Positions 26,728 through 36,491 are shown, numbered from the stretch's first letter. The stretch is 64,000 nucleotides of DNA from Flavobacteriales bacterium (GCA_020635495.1 JACJZQ010000004.1:62001-126000), one strand, 5' to 3'. Notes: generated from the letters alone by a model not told the origin. A program made the numbers and translations.

Positions 26728-28671
26728 ATGATCTCACTCAATCAGGTTTCGGTTCAATTCAATGGAAATTTTCTCTTCAAGGAGATATCATTTCTGGTAA
26801 ACCCGAAAGACCGGATAGGTCTTGTTGGAAAGAACGGAGCAGGAAAATCTACCCTGCTGAAAGTGCTTTCCGGCAAGTTGGAGCCCGAAAGCGGCACGGT
26901 TTCTCAACCCAGCGGATGCACTATCGGTTATCTGTCTCAGGACATCAAACCCAAGTTGGGTAAAACCGTTTTCAATGAGACCTACTCTGCCTTGGAAGAG
27001 CTGCAAGGATTGGAGCATAAAGTGAATGATTACACCAAGCAACTCGAAACTCGCACGGATTATGAGAGCGAAGAGTACATGCAGATCATTCAAGACCTGC
27101 ACGTTGCCAATGAGCGTTTCAGCATGTTGGGTGGCCATACGGCCGATGCGGAAGTGGAGAAGGTTCTGATGGGACTCGGGTTTCTGCGTTCCGATCTGAA
27201 CCGAGATCTTGGAGAGTTCAGTGGAGGTTGGCAAATGCGTGTGGAGTTGGCCAAGATCCTGGTTCAACGGCCAGATGTGCTGCTGCTCGATGAGCCGACC
27301 AACCACCTTGATATTCTCTCCATCCAATGGTTGGAGACTTTCTTGCACGAGCACAACGGTTCAGTCATTCTCGTTTCTCACGATAGAGCGTTCCTCGATA
27401 ACGTAACCAACCGAACCATCGAGATAACGCTAGGTCGTATCAACGATTACAGGGTTCCGTATTCTAAGTATGTGGAACAGCGCAAAGAGCGCAGAGAACT
27501 GCAGTTGGCGGCATACGAGAATCAGCAGAAGTTCATTGCCGAGACAGAGAAATTCATTGAGCGATTCAGATACAAGGCCACCAAGGCCACGCAGGTTCAG
27601 AGCCGCATCAAGGCCTTGGAAAAAATAGACCGCATTGAGGTGGAGCAGGAAGATAATTCTGTGATGCGCTTGCGATTTCCGCCAGCGCCACGGGCCGGGA
27701 AAGTGGTTTGTTTGTCCGAGGGTGTTGGTAAAAAGTATGGTGATCTGGAGGTGCTGAAAAACGTGGACCTGATGCTTGACCGTGGCGAGAAGGTTGCCTT
27801 TGTGGGTAAGAACGGAGAGGGAAAGACCACGTTTGCCAAGATCATTGTAGGAGACCTTGATTACACCGGTAAATGCGAGTTGGGCCACAACGTTACGCTG
27901 GGTTATTATGCGCAGGATCAGGCCGAATCTTTGGATTCTAAGAAGACCGTATTTGAAACCTTGGATGATGTTGCCAGGGGCGATATCCGAACCAAGCTGC
28001 GCGATATTCTGGGAGCGTTTCTGTTCAGTGGAGAAGATATAGATAAGAAAGTGAGCGTGCTTTCCGGTGGTGAAAGAGCCCGTCTCGCGTTAGCAAAATT
28101 GTTGTTGGAACCGGTGAATCTGTTGGTGCTCGATGAGCCCACAAACCACTTGGACATGCAATCTAAAGATGTGCTCAAACAGGCATTGATCAAGTATGAT
28201 GGGGCCATGGTAATTGTTTCTCACGACCGTAGTTTCCTGAAAGGACTGACCGACAAGGTCTATGAATTCAAAGACCAAGGCGTTAGACAGCATATTGGAG
28301 ATGTGTACGAGTTCTTGGCCAAGGCTAAAATGGAGAACTTGGAGGAACTCGGGTTCAATGCTCGGAAAGAAACGGCCGTTGTTCCAGAAAAGAATGCTTC
28401 TAACAAGGACGATTATAAAGCCCGTAAGGAAAGGGAGAAACTGCTTCGTGTAGCCAAGAACAAGGCCTCCAAATTGGAAGGAGAAATAGAAAAACTCGAA
28501 GCTGAAATTGCTGCATTGGACGAATTGATGCTCGATGCTGCGGCATTCAAAAAAGCACAGGAAGAGCGCGATGTGTTCAAAGAATACCAGCAAAAACAGA
28601 ATGTACTGGATGGCAAAATGGTCGAATGGGAGCAGGCTGTTGAAGAAGTTGAAAAGCTTGATAATCAATAA
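26728..28671 (+). CDS. ABC-F family ATPase
   Basis: Two ABC cassettes are fused in one soluble chain: Walker A GKNGAGKST near residue 35 and GKNGEGKTT near 360, signatures FSGGWQMRVELAK and LSGGERARLALAK, and both LDEPTNHLD Walker B motifs. There are no membrane segments. A charged coiled-coil tail (about 565-645) resembles that of Uup-type proteins. ABC-F proteins act on ribosomes; which subfamily this is cannot be settled by eye. Confidence 0.93.
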   Translation: MISLNQVSVQFNGNFLFKEISFLVNPKDRIGLVGKNGAGKSTLLKVLSGKLEPESGTVSQPSGCTIGYLSQDIKPKLGKTVFNETYSALEELQGLEHKVNDYTKQLETRTDYESEEYMQIIQDLHVANERFSMLGGHTADAEVEKVLMGLGFLRSDLNRDLGEFSGGWQMRVELAKILVQRPDVLLLDEPTNHLDILSIQWLETFLHEHNGSVILVSHDRAFLDNVTNRTIEITLGRINDYRVPYSKYVEQRKERRELQLAAYENQQKFIAETEKFIERFRYKATKATQVQSRIKALEKIDRIEVEQEDNSVMRLRFPPAPRAGKVVCLSEGVGKKYGDLEVLKNVDLMLDRGEKVAFVGKNGEGKTTFAKIIVGDLDYTGKCELGHNVTLGYYAQDQAESLDSKKTVFETLDDVARGDIRTKLRDILGAFLFSGEDIDKKVSVLSGGERARLALAKLLLEPVNLLVLDEPTNHLDMQSKDVLKQALIKYDGAMVIVSHDRSFLKGLTDKVYEFKDQGVRQHIGDVYEFLAKAKMENLEELGFNARKETAVVPEKNASNKDDYKARKEREKLLRVAKNKASKLEGEIEKLEAEIAALDELMLDAAAFKKAQEERDVFKEYQQKQNVLDGKMVEWEQAVEEVEKLDNQ

Positions 28672-28723
28672 CGGGTCGTTAATAACTCCTGACCAAAATC
28701 AAGCCTATCCGTTTATGGCTATC

Positions 28724-28731
28724 TAATTTTG
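28724..28731 (+). promoter_or_regulatory. -7 element (TAATTTTG)
   Basis: TAATTTTG is a perfect TAnnTTTG match in the gap after the ABC-F gene, 22 bases before the ATG of the first lipoprotein. Confidence 0.5.
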
Positions 28732-28753
28732 GGTAATCATAAACACGAAAACC

Positions 28754-29470
28754 ATGCAAAGAAGATTTCAACTACAAGCATTGATCGCAATTCTGTCGGT
28801 GGGAATGATGTTCTCATCGTGCGGCAACATCGACATCGTTAAGAGAAAGTACCGTCCGGGCTTCCATGTGGACATTTCTAAGAAGCGCCAAAAGACCCAA
28901 GTAGCAGAGGCTTCTTCCGTTGCAGATGCTCGCAAGGTAGAAACGGCCAATACGTTAGAGCCAAAGCAGGCCGAATTGGCGCCACAGCAAATTGACGACA
29001 ATATTTCTGCGAGCACAGAAGCCAAGCCAAACGCTCATTTGGCAGCGGTTAAGGAAACTAGAGAAAATGTGAAAGGTCAGTTAAGGTCGCCAGACTTCAA
29101 AGGGTTGACCTTTGATAGAAAGATGGACCGCATAAAGCGGGAAGTTTTCAAACCGACATCGGCCGCAAACTTGGAGTGGATGAAATGGGTCTCTTTCGGA
29201 ACGGGTATCGGCTCGTTGGCATTCGGGGCATTGGCCGTGATATTCTCCATTCTTACCGTAGTATTCTGGTCATCTTTCGTTTGGGGAGCAGCCGTGTTGG
29301 CCATCCTGCTGGGTGCAGCTGCCATCACGTTCTCGCTTATCTACAAAAAGAATAACGGAACAGACCCGAAAGCACGACTTGGTTTCATTTTCGGAATCAT
29401 TGGTGCTGGACTTGGAGTATTGGCCATCATTCTCGGAGCCATTTTCTTTGCGGTATTTGTCATAGGTTAA
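28754..29470 (+). CDS. Lipoprotein with C-terminal membrane segments, paralogue A
   Basis: A lipobox ends in C23 (SVGMMFSSC), followed at once by NIDIVKRKYRPGFHVD, then a low-complexity hydrophilic linker to about residue 130 and two or three hydrophobic segments rich in G and A at the C-terminus (about 150-238, DUF4190-like). The next gene has the same architecture and the same motif, so they are tandem paralogues. Function is unknown; an envelope protein anchored by lipid at one end and membrane helices at the other is inferred. Confidence 0.78.
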   Translation: MQRRFQLQALIAILSVGMMFSSCGNIDIVKRKYRPGFHVDISKKRQKTQVAEASSVADARKVETANTLEPKQAELAPQQIDDNISASTEAKPNAHLAAVKETRENVKGQLRSPDFKGLTFDRKMDRIKREVFKPTSAANLEWMKWVSFGTGIGSLAFGALAVIFSILTVVFWSSFVWGAAVLAILLGAAAITFSLIYKKNNGTDPKARLGFIFGIIGAGLGVLAIILGAIFFAVFVIG

Positions 29471-29492
29471 AACCGATATCAATTGAAAATTC

Positions 29493-29524
29493 AGACCCGC
29501 TCCTTTCGGAGCGGGTCTTTTGTT
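29493..29524 (+). terminator. Terminator between the two lipoprotein paralogues
   Basis: An 11 bp perfect GC-rich stem (29493-29503 with 29507-29517) with a TTT(C) loop precedes TTTTGTTT. The paralogues are therefore separate transcription units or only weakly coupled. Confidence 0.88.
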
Positions 29525-29553
29525 TGGTTATCTTTCTACCGTAATTCAGAATA

Positions 29554-30309
29554 ATGAGAAAAGAGGTTTTTAGAAGTGTGTTGTCGGCATTGTTCATAGC
29601 CGCATTCATGTTCCAATCATGTAGCAACATTGATATTGTAAAGCGCAGATACCGTCCGGGCTTTCATGTAGATGTGACCAAGAAAAAACATCAGGCCCAA
29701 CGTGTTTCGGAAGAAGAGACCGCCCAAGTAACACAGGCTGCGCCAATGCCTGTAAAGACCTCCAGAGTGGAGCAAACGCAAGTTCTTGTTGAACCAATCG
29801 AGAAAACACCCGAGCCTGTTTTTACGGCATCGACTGTACAAACCCATGAAAAGAAAGCCAAGGGTATTGACAGAGTCAATGATTTCATGCTAACTCCATT
29901 CAGGGAGATAAAACGAGAAAAGTTGAATAGCGAACTGCGAAGAGCGGTTTTCCAAAAGGATGATGAGGAAAAATATGGCTGGTCGTTGACCAGTTTCCTT
30001 TCCACCGGATTTGGTGTGTTGGCTTTGGCGTTGCTCATAACGGGAATCGTGTTCTTCGTGAGCTTTATGCTTGGAGGTGCATTTGTGTATTGGTGGGCTT
30101 TCTTGGCAGCGGCCATCCCAATGGGTATTGCGGCCATGGTTACGGGCATTGTTGGAATGCGTCAGACGGGAAGTGGGGAGCGTAGAGGACGCGGGTTTGC
30201 AATTGCAGGTCTAGTTTCTGGCATCATCACTTTAGCAGGAGGTTTGATCTCCTTGTTGTGGGGATTCCTGTACACCATCATCAATGGTGGCGACCGCGAA
30301 TTCTTTTGA
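29554..30309 (+). CDS. Lipoprotein with C-terminal membrane segments, paralogue B
   Basis: Same plan as the preceding gene: lipobox cysteine at residue 23 (MFQSC), then NIDIVKRRYRPGFHVD (one residue different from paralogue A), a hydrophilic linker and C-terminal membrane helices (about 150-172, 175-198 and 215-245). The linker has diverged almost completely while the post-lipobox motif has not, so that motif is likely functional. Its stop codon abuts that of the convergent gene with no spacer. Confidence 0.78.
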   Translation: MRKEVFRSVLSALFIAAFMFQSCSNIDIVKRRYRPGFHVDVTKKKHQAQRVSEEETAQVTQAAPMPVKTSRVEQTQVLVEPIEKTPEPVFTASTVQTHEKKAKGIDRVNDFMLTPFREIKREKLNSELRRAVFQKDDEEKYGWSLTSFLSTGFGVLALALLITGIVFFVSFMLGGAFVYWWAFLAAAIPMGIAAMVTGIVGMRQTGSGERRGRGFAIAGLVSGIITLAGGLISLLWGFLYTIINGGDREFF

Positions 30310-30897
30310 TCATTGTTTCAGCAGGTGGAGGTCGTAGATCGTGTCAAGGTCTGAGAGTCTTTCTAAACGTCCGTAACTGAGCCGATTTTCCATCAGATCA
30401 AGTACAGTATCCTCAAATACCGTATCAGTACTCCATTCCTTGTCTTCGAATAGATAAGAATGAAGTTTTTTCATGCCCAGAAGATAATAACCACCATCTT
30501 TTGCAGGCCCAATTACGGTGTCCTTATCATTGAGTATTTCGAATGATTCTTCGATGAGGTCGGTGGTCAACTGAGGGCAGTCGCTACCAATGATCACGGC
30601 TTTTTTGGCGCCTAGCGCAAAAACCTTTTCGAATGCGTTTTTCATACGAAGGCCAAGGTCCGTTCCTTCTTGAATATGTTTATTGAAACGGTCATCATCC
30701 CACGCGTCATTTTCAATTTCGTCCGAATAGAACACATGACGCATACAGAGGGAGCCATTTGCAGCTTCTCGCGTCAGCTTCAAAAGCTGTAGGTAGATAT
30801 CCAAAGCCTTCTCTTCTCCGATTCCGGCTGCCAATCTGGTTTTTACCTTACCCAGAACTGGGTTCTTCACAAAGATTATCAGGTGGTTTTCCTCCAT
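30310..30897 (-). CDS. TIGR04282-type glycosyltransferase/nucleotidyltransferase-like protein
   Basis: The product has the GT-A-like signature LIIFVKNPVLGKVKTRLAAGIG at its start, IIGSDCPQL with the metal-binding aspartate, and GPAKDGGYYLLG, as in rSAM/selenodomain-associated transferase 1 proteins. The reaction is not established. The frame is open to 30942; MEENHLIIFVKNP from 30897 matches the usual N-terminus. Confidence 0.82.
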   Translation of the reverse strand: MEENHLIIFVKNPVLGKVKTRLAAGIGEEKALDIYLQLLKLTREAANGSLCMRHVFYSDEIENDAWDDDRFNKHIQEGTDLGLRMKNAFEKVFALGAKKAVIIGSDCPQLTTDLIEESFEILNDKDTVIGPAKDGGYYLLGMKKLHSYLFEDKEWSTDTVFEDTVLDLMENRLSYGRLERLSDLDTIYDLHLLKQ

Positions 30898-31017
30898 TTC
30901 TTTCAGCCTTGCCTCAAATGACCGAAAAATTTCAATTGACATTTATCAAATGCACGCATTGTTTCTACTTTTAAGGCTCACTGCTTTTAGCAGTCAACCT
31001 CTCAAAAGATCAGTGTA

Positions 31018-32772
31018 ATGTATGAAGTAGGCGTTGGCAAAGCCGACATAACCGCATTCAAACTCGGTGTAGGAATGATGGGTTATGGCATGTACTACAA
31101 CATTGTAAAAGGTGTTGAGACAGACCTTTTCGCCCGAGCCATGGTTATCCGAGATACCACAACGGGTAAGAAAGTGGTTTTGGTCAATGCCGAGATATGC
31201 TTCATTACCATTGCCATTAAACGAGGTGTTTGGAAGAAATTACGCAGAAAGCACGAGCATCTGGATTTTCAGGAAGATTCCATCATGCTTTCTGCACAGC
31301 ATACCCACAGTGCGCCAGGAGGCTACTCACACTTTGGGTTGTACAACATGTCCATTCCAGGATTTGCTCCAGAAGTTTATCAGAAAGTGGTGGATGGCAT
31401 TGTTGATGCTATTGTTGAAGCCGCTGAAAATCTGCAGCCTGCTACGATCAAGGTTTCTCGTGGAGCGATTGAAGACGAGAAAGAAGTGGCTTTCAATCGT
31501 TCGATAGAAGCTTACAACGAAAACCCGGAGGTTAAGACCAAACTGAAGAAGGAAGAAGCCAGCCAGGCGGTTGACCGCAACATGCTTTTGCTACGGGTTG
31601 ATGATCTGGAAGGAAACCCTATTGCATCTTGGAACTGGTTTGGTGTGCACACCACAAGTTTGAGCAACGATAACCACCGTATTTGCTCGGATAATAAAGG
31701 GTATGCATCCAAGTTTCACGAAGACAAGGTCAAGAAACGTAAGAAAGACAAGTTCATTTCTGTATTCGCGCAGCGCAAAGCCGGTGATGTTACCCCAAAT
31801 TGGAAATGGGACCGAAAAAAGAAGTGGACACGCGGAAAATTTGAAGACGATTTTGAAAGTGCCAAATTCAATGGCAACATTCAATTTGAGCATGCACATC
31901 GACTGTTCAAAAAAGCCAAGTCAGCTTCAGACCTTCCAACGCAGGTAGACCATGCCATGACCTTTGTGGATTTCCGCAAGGTAATTGTTGACAAGGAATT
32001 TGCCTGCGGACAGAAAGATGCGAGAACAGGCCCTGCTTGCCACGGTGTCGCGTTTTTTGAAGGAACCAAAGAAGGACCAGGAATGCCACCAGCCGTTGGG
32101 GCGCTGGCTCGGGTGCTTTGCCGAGGTCAGAAAGCATACGAATTGGCCGCAGCGCCTTTCAAACCGAAGGATAAAGCCGAGCGGATTTACGAAAAGTATC
32201 ATACACAAGGTCCAAAGGATATTCTGATTGAAGCGGACGAGCGGAGAATCTTGGGTACTCGCGATGTCAAGAACCTTGTTATACCAGCTTGGGCAGATCC
32301 TGCTATTGGAAATTTTAAGAAGTTCCACGCCAACGGAAGTTTGGGAGACAAGCCATGGATTCCGCAGATTCTACCGATTCAGTTGATCATTATCGGAGAC
32401 ATCGCTTTAGCAGGAATTCCAGCAGAGATCACCACCATTGCTGGTCAGCGGTTAGAAGATTCACTTCTCGAAATTCTTGCAGACCGAGGCGTGAAAGAAG
32501 TGGTCTGCTCAACTTACACCAACGCTTATTGCGGATACATCACTACATACGAAGAGTATCAACTGCAATTGTACGAAGGAGGCCACACGGTATTCGGTCA
32601 GCATTTTTTGGGAGCGGTGCAGACCAAGTTCAAAGGATTGGCGCTGGAGTTATTGAAGCCGGAAAATGAACGTAATGTGGTAGAAGACGGCCGTCCAACT
32701 TTCTTTACCGATGAGGAGCTTGAACTGCGCTCTTTCAACATTGAAACGCAAAAAAGACTAATTCAGCTGTAG
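31018..32772 (+). CDS. Neutral/alkaline ceramidase-like protein
   Basis: The sequence fits the N-terminal domain of neutral ceramidases (PF04734): GVGKADITAF at the start, AQHTHSAPGGYSH near residues 94-106 with the zinc histidines, and GVHTTSLSNDNHRICSDNKGYASKFHE near 205-231. Such enzymes hydrolyse the amide bond of ceramide; many Bacteroidota make sphingolipids. There is no signal peptide, so it may act in the cytoplasm, and at 584 residues it may lack the C-terminal Ig-like domain of the secreted enzymes. Confidence 0.82.
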   Translation: MYEVGVGKADITAFKLGVGMMGYGMYYNIVKGVETDLFARAMVIRDTTTGKKVVLVNAEICFITIAIKRGVWKKLRRKHEHLDFQEDSIMLSAQHTHSAPGGYSHFGLYNMSIPGFAPEVYQKVVDGIVDAIVEAAENLQPATIKVSRGAIEDEKEVAFNRSIEAYNENPEVKTKLKKEEASQAVDRNMLLLRVDDLEGNPIASWNWFGVHTTSLSNDNHRICSDNKGYASKFHEDKVKKRKKDKFISVFAQRKAGDVTPNWKWDRKKKWTRGKFEDDFESAKFNGNIQFEHAHRLFKKAKSASDLPTQVDHAMTFVDFRKVIVDKEFACGQKDARTGPACHGVAFFEGTKEGPGMPPAVGALARVLCRGQKAYELAAAPFKPKDKAERIYEKYHTQGPKDILIEADERRILGTRDVKNLVIPAWADPAIGNFKKFHANGSLGDKPWIPQILPIQLIIIGDIALAGIPAEITTIAGQRLEDSLLEILADRGVKEVVCSTYTNAYCGYITTYEEYQLQLYEGGHTVFGQHFLGAVQTKFKGLALELLKPENERNVVEDGRPTFFTDEELELRSFNIETQKRLIQL

Positions 32773-32820
32773 GCCTCTGGCCCTTAACAAGATTAACACT
32801 GTTTTCTTACTTTCAACGCC

Positions 32821-33399
32821 ATGTCGTTGGAGAAGATAGATAGGGAATTGCAAGAAGCCGCCAGAGTGTTGGATGAGTTCATGTCTGATGCATCTAACCT
32901 GCAAGCCATTCGCAAGGCGGCCAATCTGTTGGTCAATTCTGTGAAGTTGGGCGGCAAGATCTATTCTTGCGGCAATGGTGGTTCTATGAGCGATGCCATG
33001 CATTTTGCCGAGGAGTTGAGCGGCCAGTTCAGAGACGAGAGGAAACCGATTTCTGCCATGGCCATTTCAGACCCAGGGTATCTGACCTGTACCGCTAATG
33101 ATTATGGCTACCAGCACATTTTCTCGCGTTTTATTGAAGCCTTCGGGAAAAAGGGAGATGCGCTGTTGGCCATCAGCACGTCTGGCAACTCGCACAACGT
33201 TCTGTACGCAGCAAGAAAAGCGCAGGAAAATGGAATGCATGTTATTGCCCTAACAGGAAAGGACGGTGGTGAGTTGGCCAAACTCTGCGATGTGGAGATT
33301 CGCGCACCCTTCTCAGAATATTCAGATAGAACCCAGGAAATTCACATCAAGGTCATTCACATTCTGGTGATGTTGATTGAACAGGAAGTTGCTCATTAA
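32821..33399 (+). CDS. gmhA: Phosphoheptose isomerase (SIS domain)
   Basis: GmhA converts sedoheptulose 7-phosphate to D-glycero-D-manno-heptose 7-phosphate for LPS core. The SIS domain motifs YSCGNGGSMSDAMHFAEELSGQF and LLAISTSGNSHNV, plus the C-terminal HILVMLIEQ, fit GmhA rather than a generic SIS protein. Length 192 is right. It abuts comM, sharing no spacer. Confidence 0.88.
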   Translation: MSLEKIDRELQEAARVLDEFMSDASNLQAIRKAANLLVNSVKLGGKIYSCGNGGSMSDAMHFAEELSGQFRDERKPISAMAISDPGYLTCTANDYGYQHIFSRFIEAFGKKGDALLAISTSGNSHNVLYAARKAQENGMHVIALTGKDGGELAKLCDVEIRAPFSEYSDRTQEIHIKVIHILVMLIEQEVAH

Positions 33400-34941
33400 A
33401 TGCTTGTCAAAACGTACGGTAGCGCGGTCTATGGGGTTGATGCCAACATCATCACAGTAGAAACCAATGTGGCTGGGCAGGGCGTCAACTTTTATATGGT
33501 AGGCCTACCAGACAATGCTGTAAAGGAAAGTCAATCGCGGATACGGGCTGCGCTCAAAAATGTAGGTTATAAAGTTCCCGGTAAGACCATTACTATTAAC
33601 ATGGCACCGGCCGATCTGCGTAAAGAAGGTTCAGCATACGACCTTACCATTGCTGCTGGAATTTTAGCCGCTTCTGAACAGATAAAGTCAGATGGAATTG
33701 CTGATTATATCATTATGGGAGAGCTTTCGCTCGATGGTGGTCTGCAACCGATAAAGGGTGTGCTTCCCATTGCAATCAAGGCGCGGGAAGCTGGTTTTAA
33801 AGGATTTATTCTGCCTAAGCAAAATGCAAGAGAAGCTGCCATTGTTGATGATCTTGATGTATACGGTATTGAGAACATCCAAGAGTTGATCCATTTTTTC
33901 GATGGCAAGATGCCATTGGAAAAAACGGAGGTCAACACGCGAGAGGAATTCTACAAGCAATTGAATGAATCCGACCTGGATTTCAGCGATGTAAAAGGAC
34001 AGGAAAACATAAAGCGTGCAATGGAGATTGCCGCTGCCGGTGGACATAATTTGTTGCTCATCGGTCCTCCAGGTGCTGGAAAAACCATGTTGGCCAAACG
34101 GCTACCATCCATTCTGCCTCCTTTGTCTTTGAAGGAAGCTTTGGAGACAACCAAGATCCATTCGGTTGCTGGCAATTTAGGTTCTGAAACATCGCTCATG
34201 ACCATGCGGCCATTCAGAAGTCCGCACCATACCATTTCTAACGTAGCGCTTGTTGGCGGAGGTCAGGTGCCTCAGCCTGGAGAGATATCGTTGGCGCATA
34301 ACGGAGTACTGTTTTTGGATGAATTGCCAGAGTTTCAGCGGACCGTTCTGGAAGTGATGCGGCAGCCGTTGGAAGATAGAGTGGTCAACATTTCCAGAGC
34401 AAGACTTTCGGTAGAGTATCCGAGCAGTTTTATGCTGGTAGCCAGTATGAATCCATGTCCGTGTGGGTTTTACAACCATCCAGAAAAGGATTGTGTTTGC
34501 GCCCCTGGCGTGGTACAGAAGTACCTGAACAAAATATCGGGTCCGCTTTTGGATCGTATCGACATCCACGTGGAGGTTACTCCCGTTCCAATAAATGAGT
34601 TGGCCGATTTCCGTCCGTCAGAGAAAAGCGAGAACGTCCGCGAACGCGTGATTGAAGCACGCAGAAGACAGATTGAACGATTCAAAGACCAAAGATCAGT
34701 TCATAGCAATGCCATGATGGGCACCAAGTTGCTGAAGGAAGTTTGCAAGATCGATGATTCCGGACGTGAGATGTTGAAGAAAGCAACGGACAGATTAGGG
34801 CTTTCTGCCCGTGCATTTGATCGGATTTTGAAAGTGGCCCGAACCATTGCAGACCTTGAAGGAGCGGAGAATATACTGCCCAATCATCTTGCAGAAGCCA
34901 TTCAATACCGAAGTTTGGACAGACAGAACTGGGCAGGATAA
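33400..34941 (+). CDS. YifB/ComM family Mg-chelatase-like AAA ATPase
   Basis: The 513-residue protein has the ComM plan: N-terminal Lon-substrate-like ChlI domain (TYGSAVYGVDANIITVETNV), AAA+ core with Walker A LIGPPGAGKTMLAKRLP near residue 221 and Walker B LFLDELPEF, and the C-terminal Mg-chelatase domain with NPCPCGFY. ComM helicases aid branch migration in natural transformation. The stop overlaps the next start (TAATG), which joins it to the sensor kinase gene. Confidence 0.93.
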   Translation: MLVKTYGSAVYGVDANIITVETNVAGQGVNFYMVGLPDNAVKESQSRIRAALKNVGYKVPGKTITINMAPADLRKEGSAYDLTIAAGILAASEQIKSDGIADYIIMGELSLDGGLQPIKGVLPIAIKAREAGFKGFILPKQNAREAAIVDDLDVYGIENIQELIHFFDGKMPLEKTEVNTREEFYKQLNESDLDFSDVKGQENIKRAMEIAAAGGHNLLLIGPPGAGKTMLAKRLPSILPPLSLKEALETTKIHSVAGNLGSETSLMTMRPFRSPHHTISNVALVGGGQVPQPGEISLAHNGVLFLDELPEFQRTVLEVMRQPLEDRVVNISRARLSVEYPSSFMLVASMNPCPCGFYNHPEKDCVCAPGVVQKYLNKISGPLLDRIDIHVEVTPVPINELADFRPSEKSENVRERVIEARRRQIERFKDQRSVHSNAMMGTKLLKEVCKIDDSGREMLKKATDRLGLSARAFDRILKVARTIADLEGAENILPNHLAEAIQYRSLDRQNWAG

Positions 34942-36491
34942 TGGCACGGATAGAGGACAACCATCTTTATGAACTCGTTTACGAGATAGTGGCGCAAGGC
35001 ATGATCGTTACCAATGCCCACGGAATCATCACGAAGTGCAATGAGTCTGCCGTGCACATGTTTGGTTATGAAGAAACGGGTCTGGTTGGGGTTAATGTAG
35101 ACGAACTTTTACCGGAAGCGTTAAGAAACCTGCACAAAAAACATAGGGATGACTTTGCGGAGAAACCCGAAAAAAGGCGGATGGGAAATGGATTTGAGCT
35201 GATTGCTCAACGGTTGGATGGTACCCGCTTTCCAGTTGAAGTTTCTCTCAATCACACAAAAATTGATGGCGAATTGAGGGTTGTAGCCCTTATTAGCGAT
35301 ATATCGAAAAGAAAAGAGGCCGAACAGAAAATTCTGACGGTGAATAAAGAGTTGGAGGAAGGTGTGCGTCAACGAACTCAGGAATTGAACGAAGCGGTTA
35401 AAGCTCTGCAGGAAAGTCAACATCTCTATACGCTCATAGCACAGAATTTCCCAGATGGAACCATCAATGTGCTGGACAAGAATTTCAATTACATTTTTGC
35501 CGAAGGCAAAGAGTTCGTAAGAAGTGGTATTAACCGCAATAAGGTCATTGGATTGAACTACATTTCGCTTCTTCCGGCAGATTATCGTGATCAAGTTGAA
35601 ACAGAGCTGACCAGGGTTTTGGAGGGCTTGCCGCGTTCTTTTGAGATTGTTGCCCGTGGCAATACGTACATCATGAGCGCGGTTCCGCTGTATGATGAGG
35701 AAGCTGGAGTGAACCGAATTCTGTTGGTAGAAAAGAATATCACAGAACAGAAACGCGCAGAGCAAGACATGATGAACGCCCTGAAAAAAGAGCGTGAGCT
35801 GAATGAGATGAAATCGAGGTTCGTTTCCATGGCTTCGCATGAATTCAGAACACCTTTGGCAACCGTTCTAAGCTCGGTCAATCTGTTGCAACGACACTCA
35901 GAAAGCGGCAACCAAGAAGCGGTTGTAAAACATGTTGGTCGTATCAAGAATTCCATTCGGAATCTGACCTCTATTCTCAATGACTTCCTTTCGCTGGAGA
36001 AACTGGAGCAGGGCAAGATCCAATACAGACCTGAAGAGATAAGGCTTTGCGAACTGGTGAAGTCTGTAGTGGAAGATATTGAAGCCATGTGCAAGCCCGG
36101 TCAGACCATTGAGCTGCTGTGCGGCACACACACAGAAGCAACATTGGACCCGCAATTGGTGAGGAATGTATTGTTCAATTTGCTCTCCAATGCTGTAAAG
36201 TACAGTGGCGAAGGAACAGTGATCAAACTTTCCGTTGATGGTACTGATGATGAACTGCTGATCAAAGTGACAGACCAAGGAATTGGAATTCCAGTGGAAG
36301 AACAAAAGCACCTCTTCGAGCGATTTTTCCGAGCAAAGAACGCCACCAATATTCAGGGCACCGGCCTTGGTCTGAACATTGTTGCCAAACACGTGGAATT
36401 GATGGGAGGTGATATCAGTTACACTAGCAAGTTGAATGAAGGAACTACATTTGCTATTACATTACCAAGGAACAATTCACTGAGCGAATAA
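34941..36491 (+). CDS. PAS sensor histidine kinase upstream of cbb3 cluster
   Basis: Two PAS domains (about residues 8-130 and 160-275) precede HisKA with H300 in SMASHEFRTPLATV and an HATPase domain with NLLSNAVKYS and GTGLGLNIVAKHVELMGG. There are no membrane helices, so it is cytosolic. In PAS1, H65 sits at the same spacing from GxG and RxDG as the haem histidine of FixL, but the FixL distal arginine is F85 here, and this H is also common in non-haem PAS domains. Translationally coupled to the REC-CRP gene, it is the likely kinase for it. Confidence 0.9.
   Translation: MARIEDNHLYELVYEIVAQGMIVTNAHGIITKCNESAVHMFGYEETGLVGVNVDELLPEALRNLHKKHRDDFAEKPEKRRMGNGFELIAQRLDGTRFPVEVSLNHTKIDGELRVVALISDISKRKEAEQKILTVNKELEEGVRQRTQELNEAVKALQESQHLYTLIAQNFPDGTINVLDKNFNYIFAEGKEFVRSGINRNKVIGLNYISLLPADYRDQVETELTRVLEGLPRSFEIVARGNTYIMSAVPLYDEEAGVNRILLVEKNITEQKRAEQDMMNALKKERELNEMKSRFVSMASHEFRTPLATVLSSVNLLQRHSESGNQEAVVKHVGRIKNSIRNLTSILNDFLSLEKLEQGKIQYRPEEIRLCELVKSVVEDIEAMCKPGQTIELLCGTHTEATLDPQLVRNVLFNLLSNAVKYSGEGTVIKLSVDGTDDELLIKVTDQGIGIPVEEQKHLFERFFRAKNATNIQGTGLGLNIVAKHVELMGGDISYTSKLNEGTTFAITLPRNNSLSE

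Noticed and set aside
35121..35840. Minus-strand open frame of 239 codons
   Set aside because: Antisense to the PAS histidine kinase, which has intact motifs on the plus strand.
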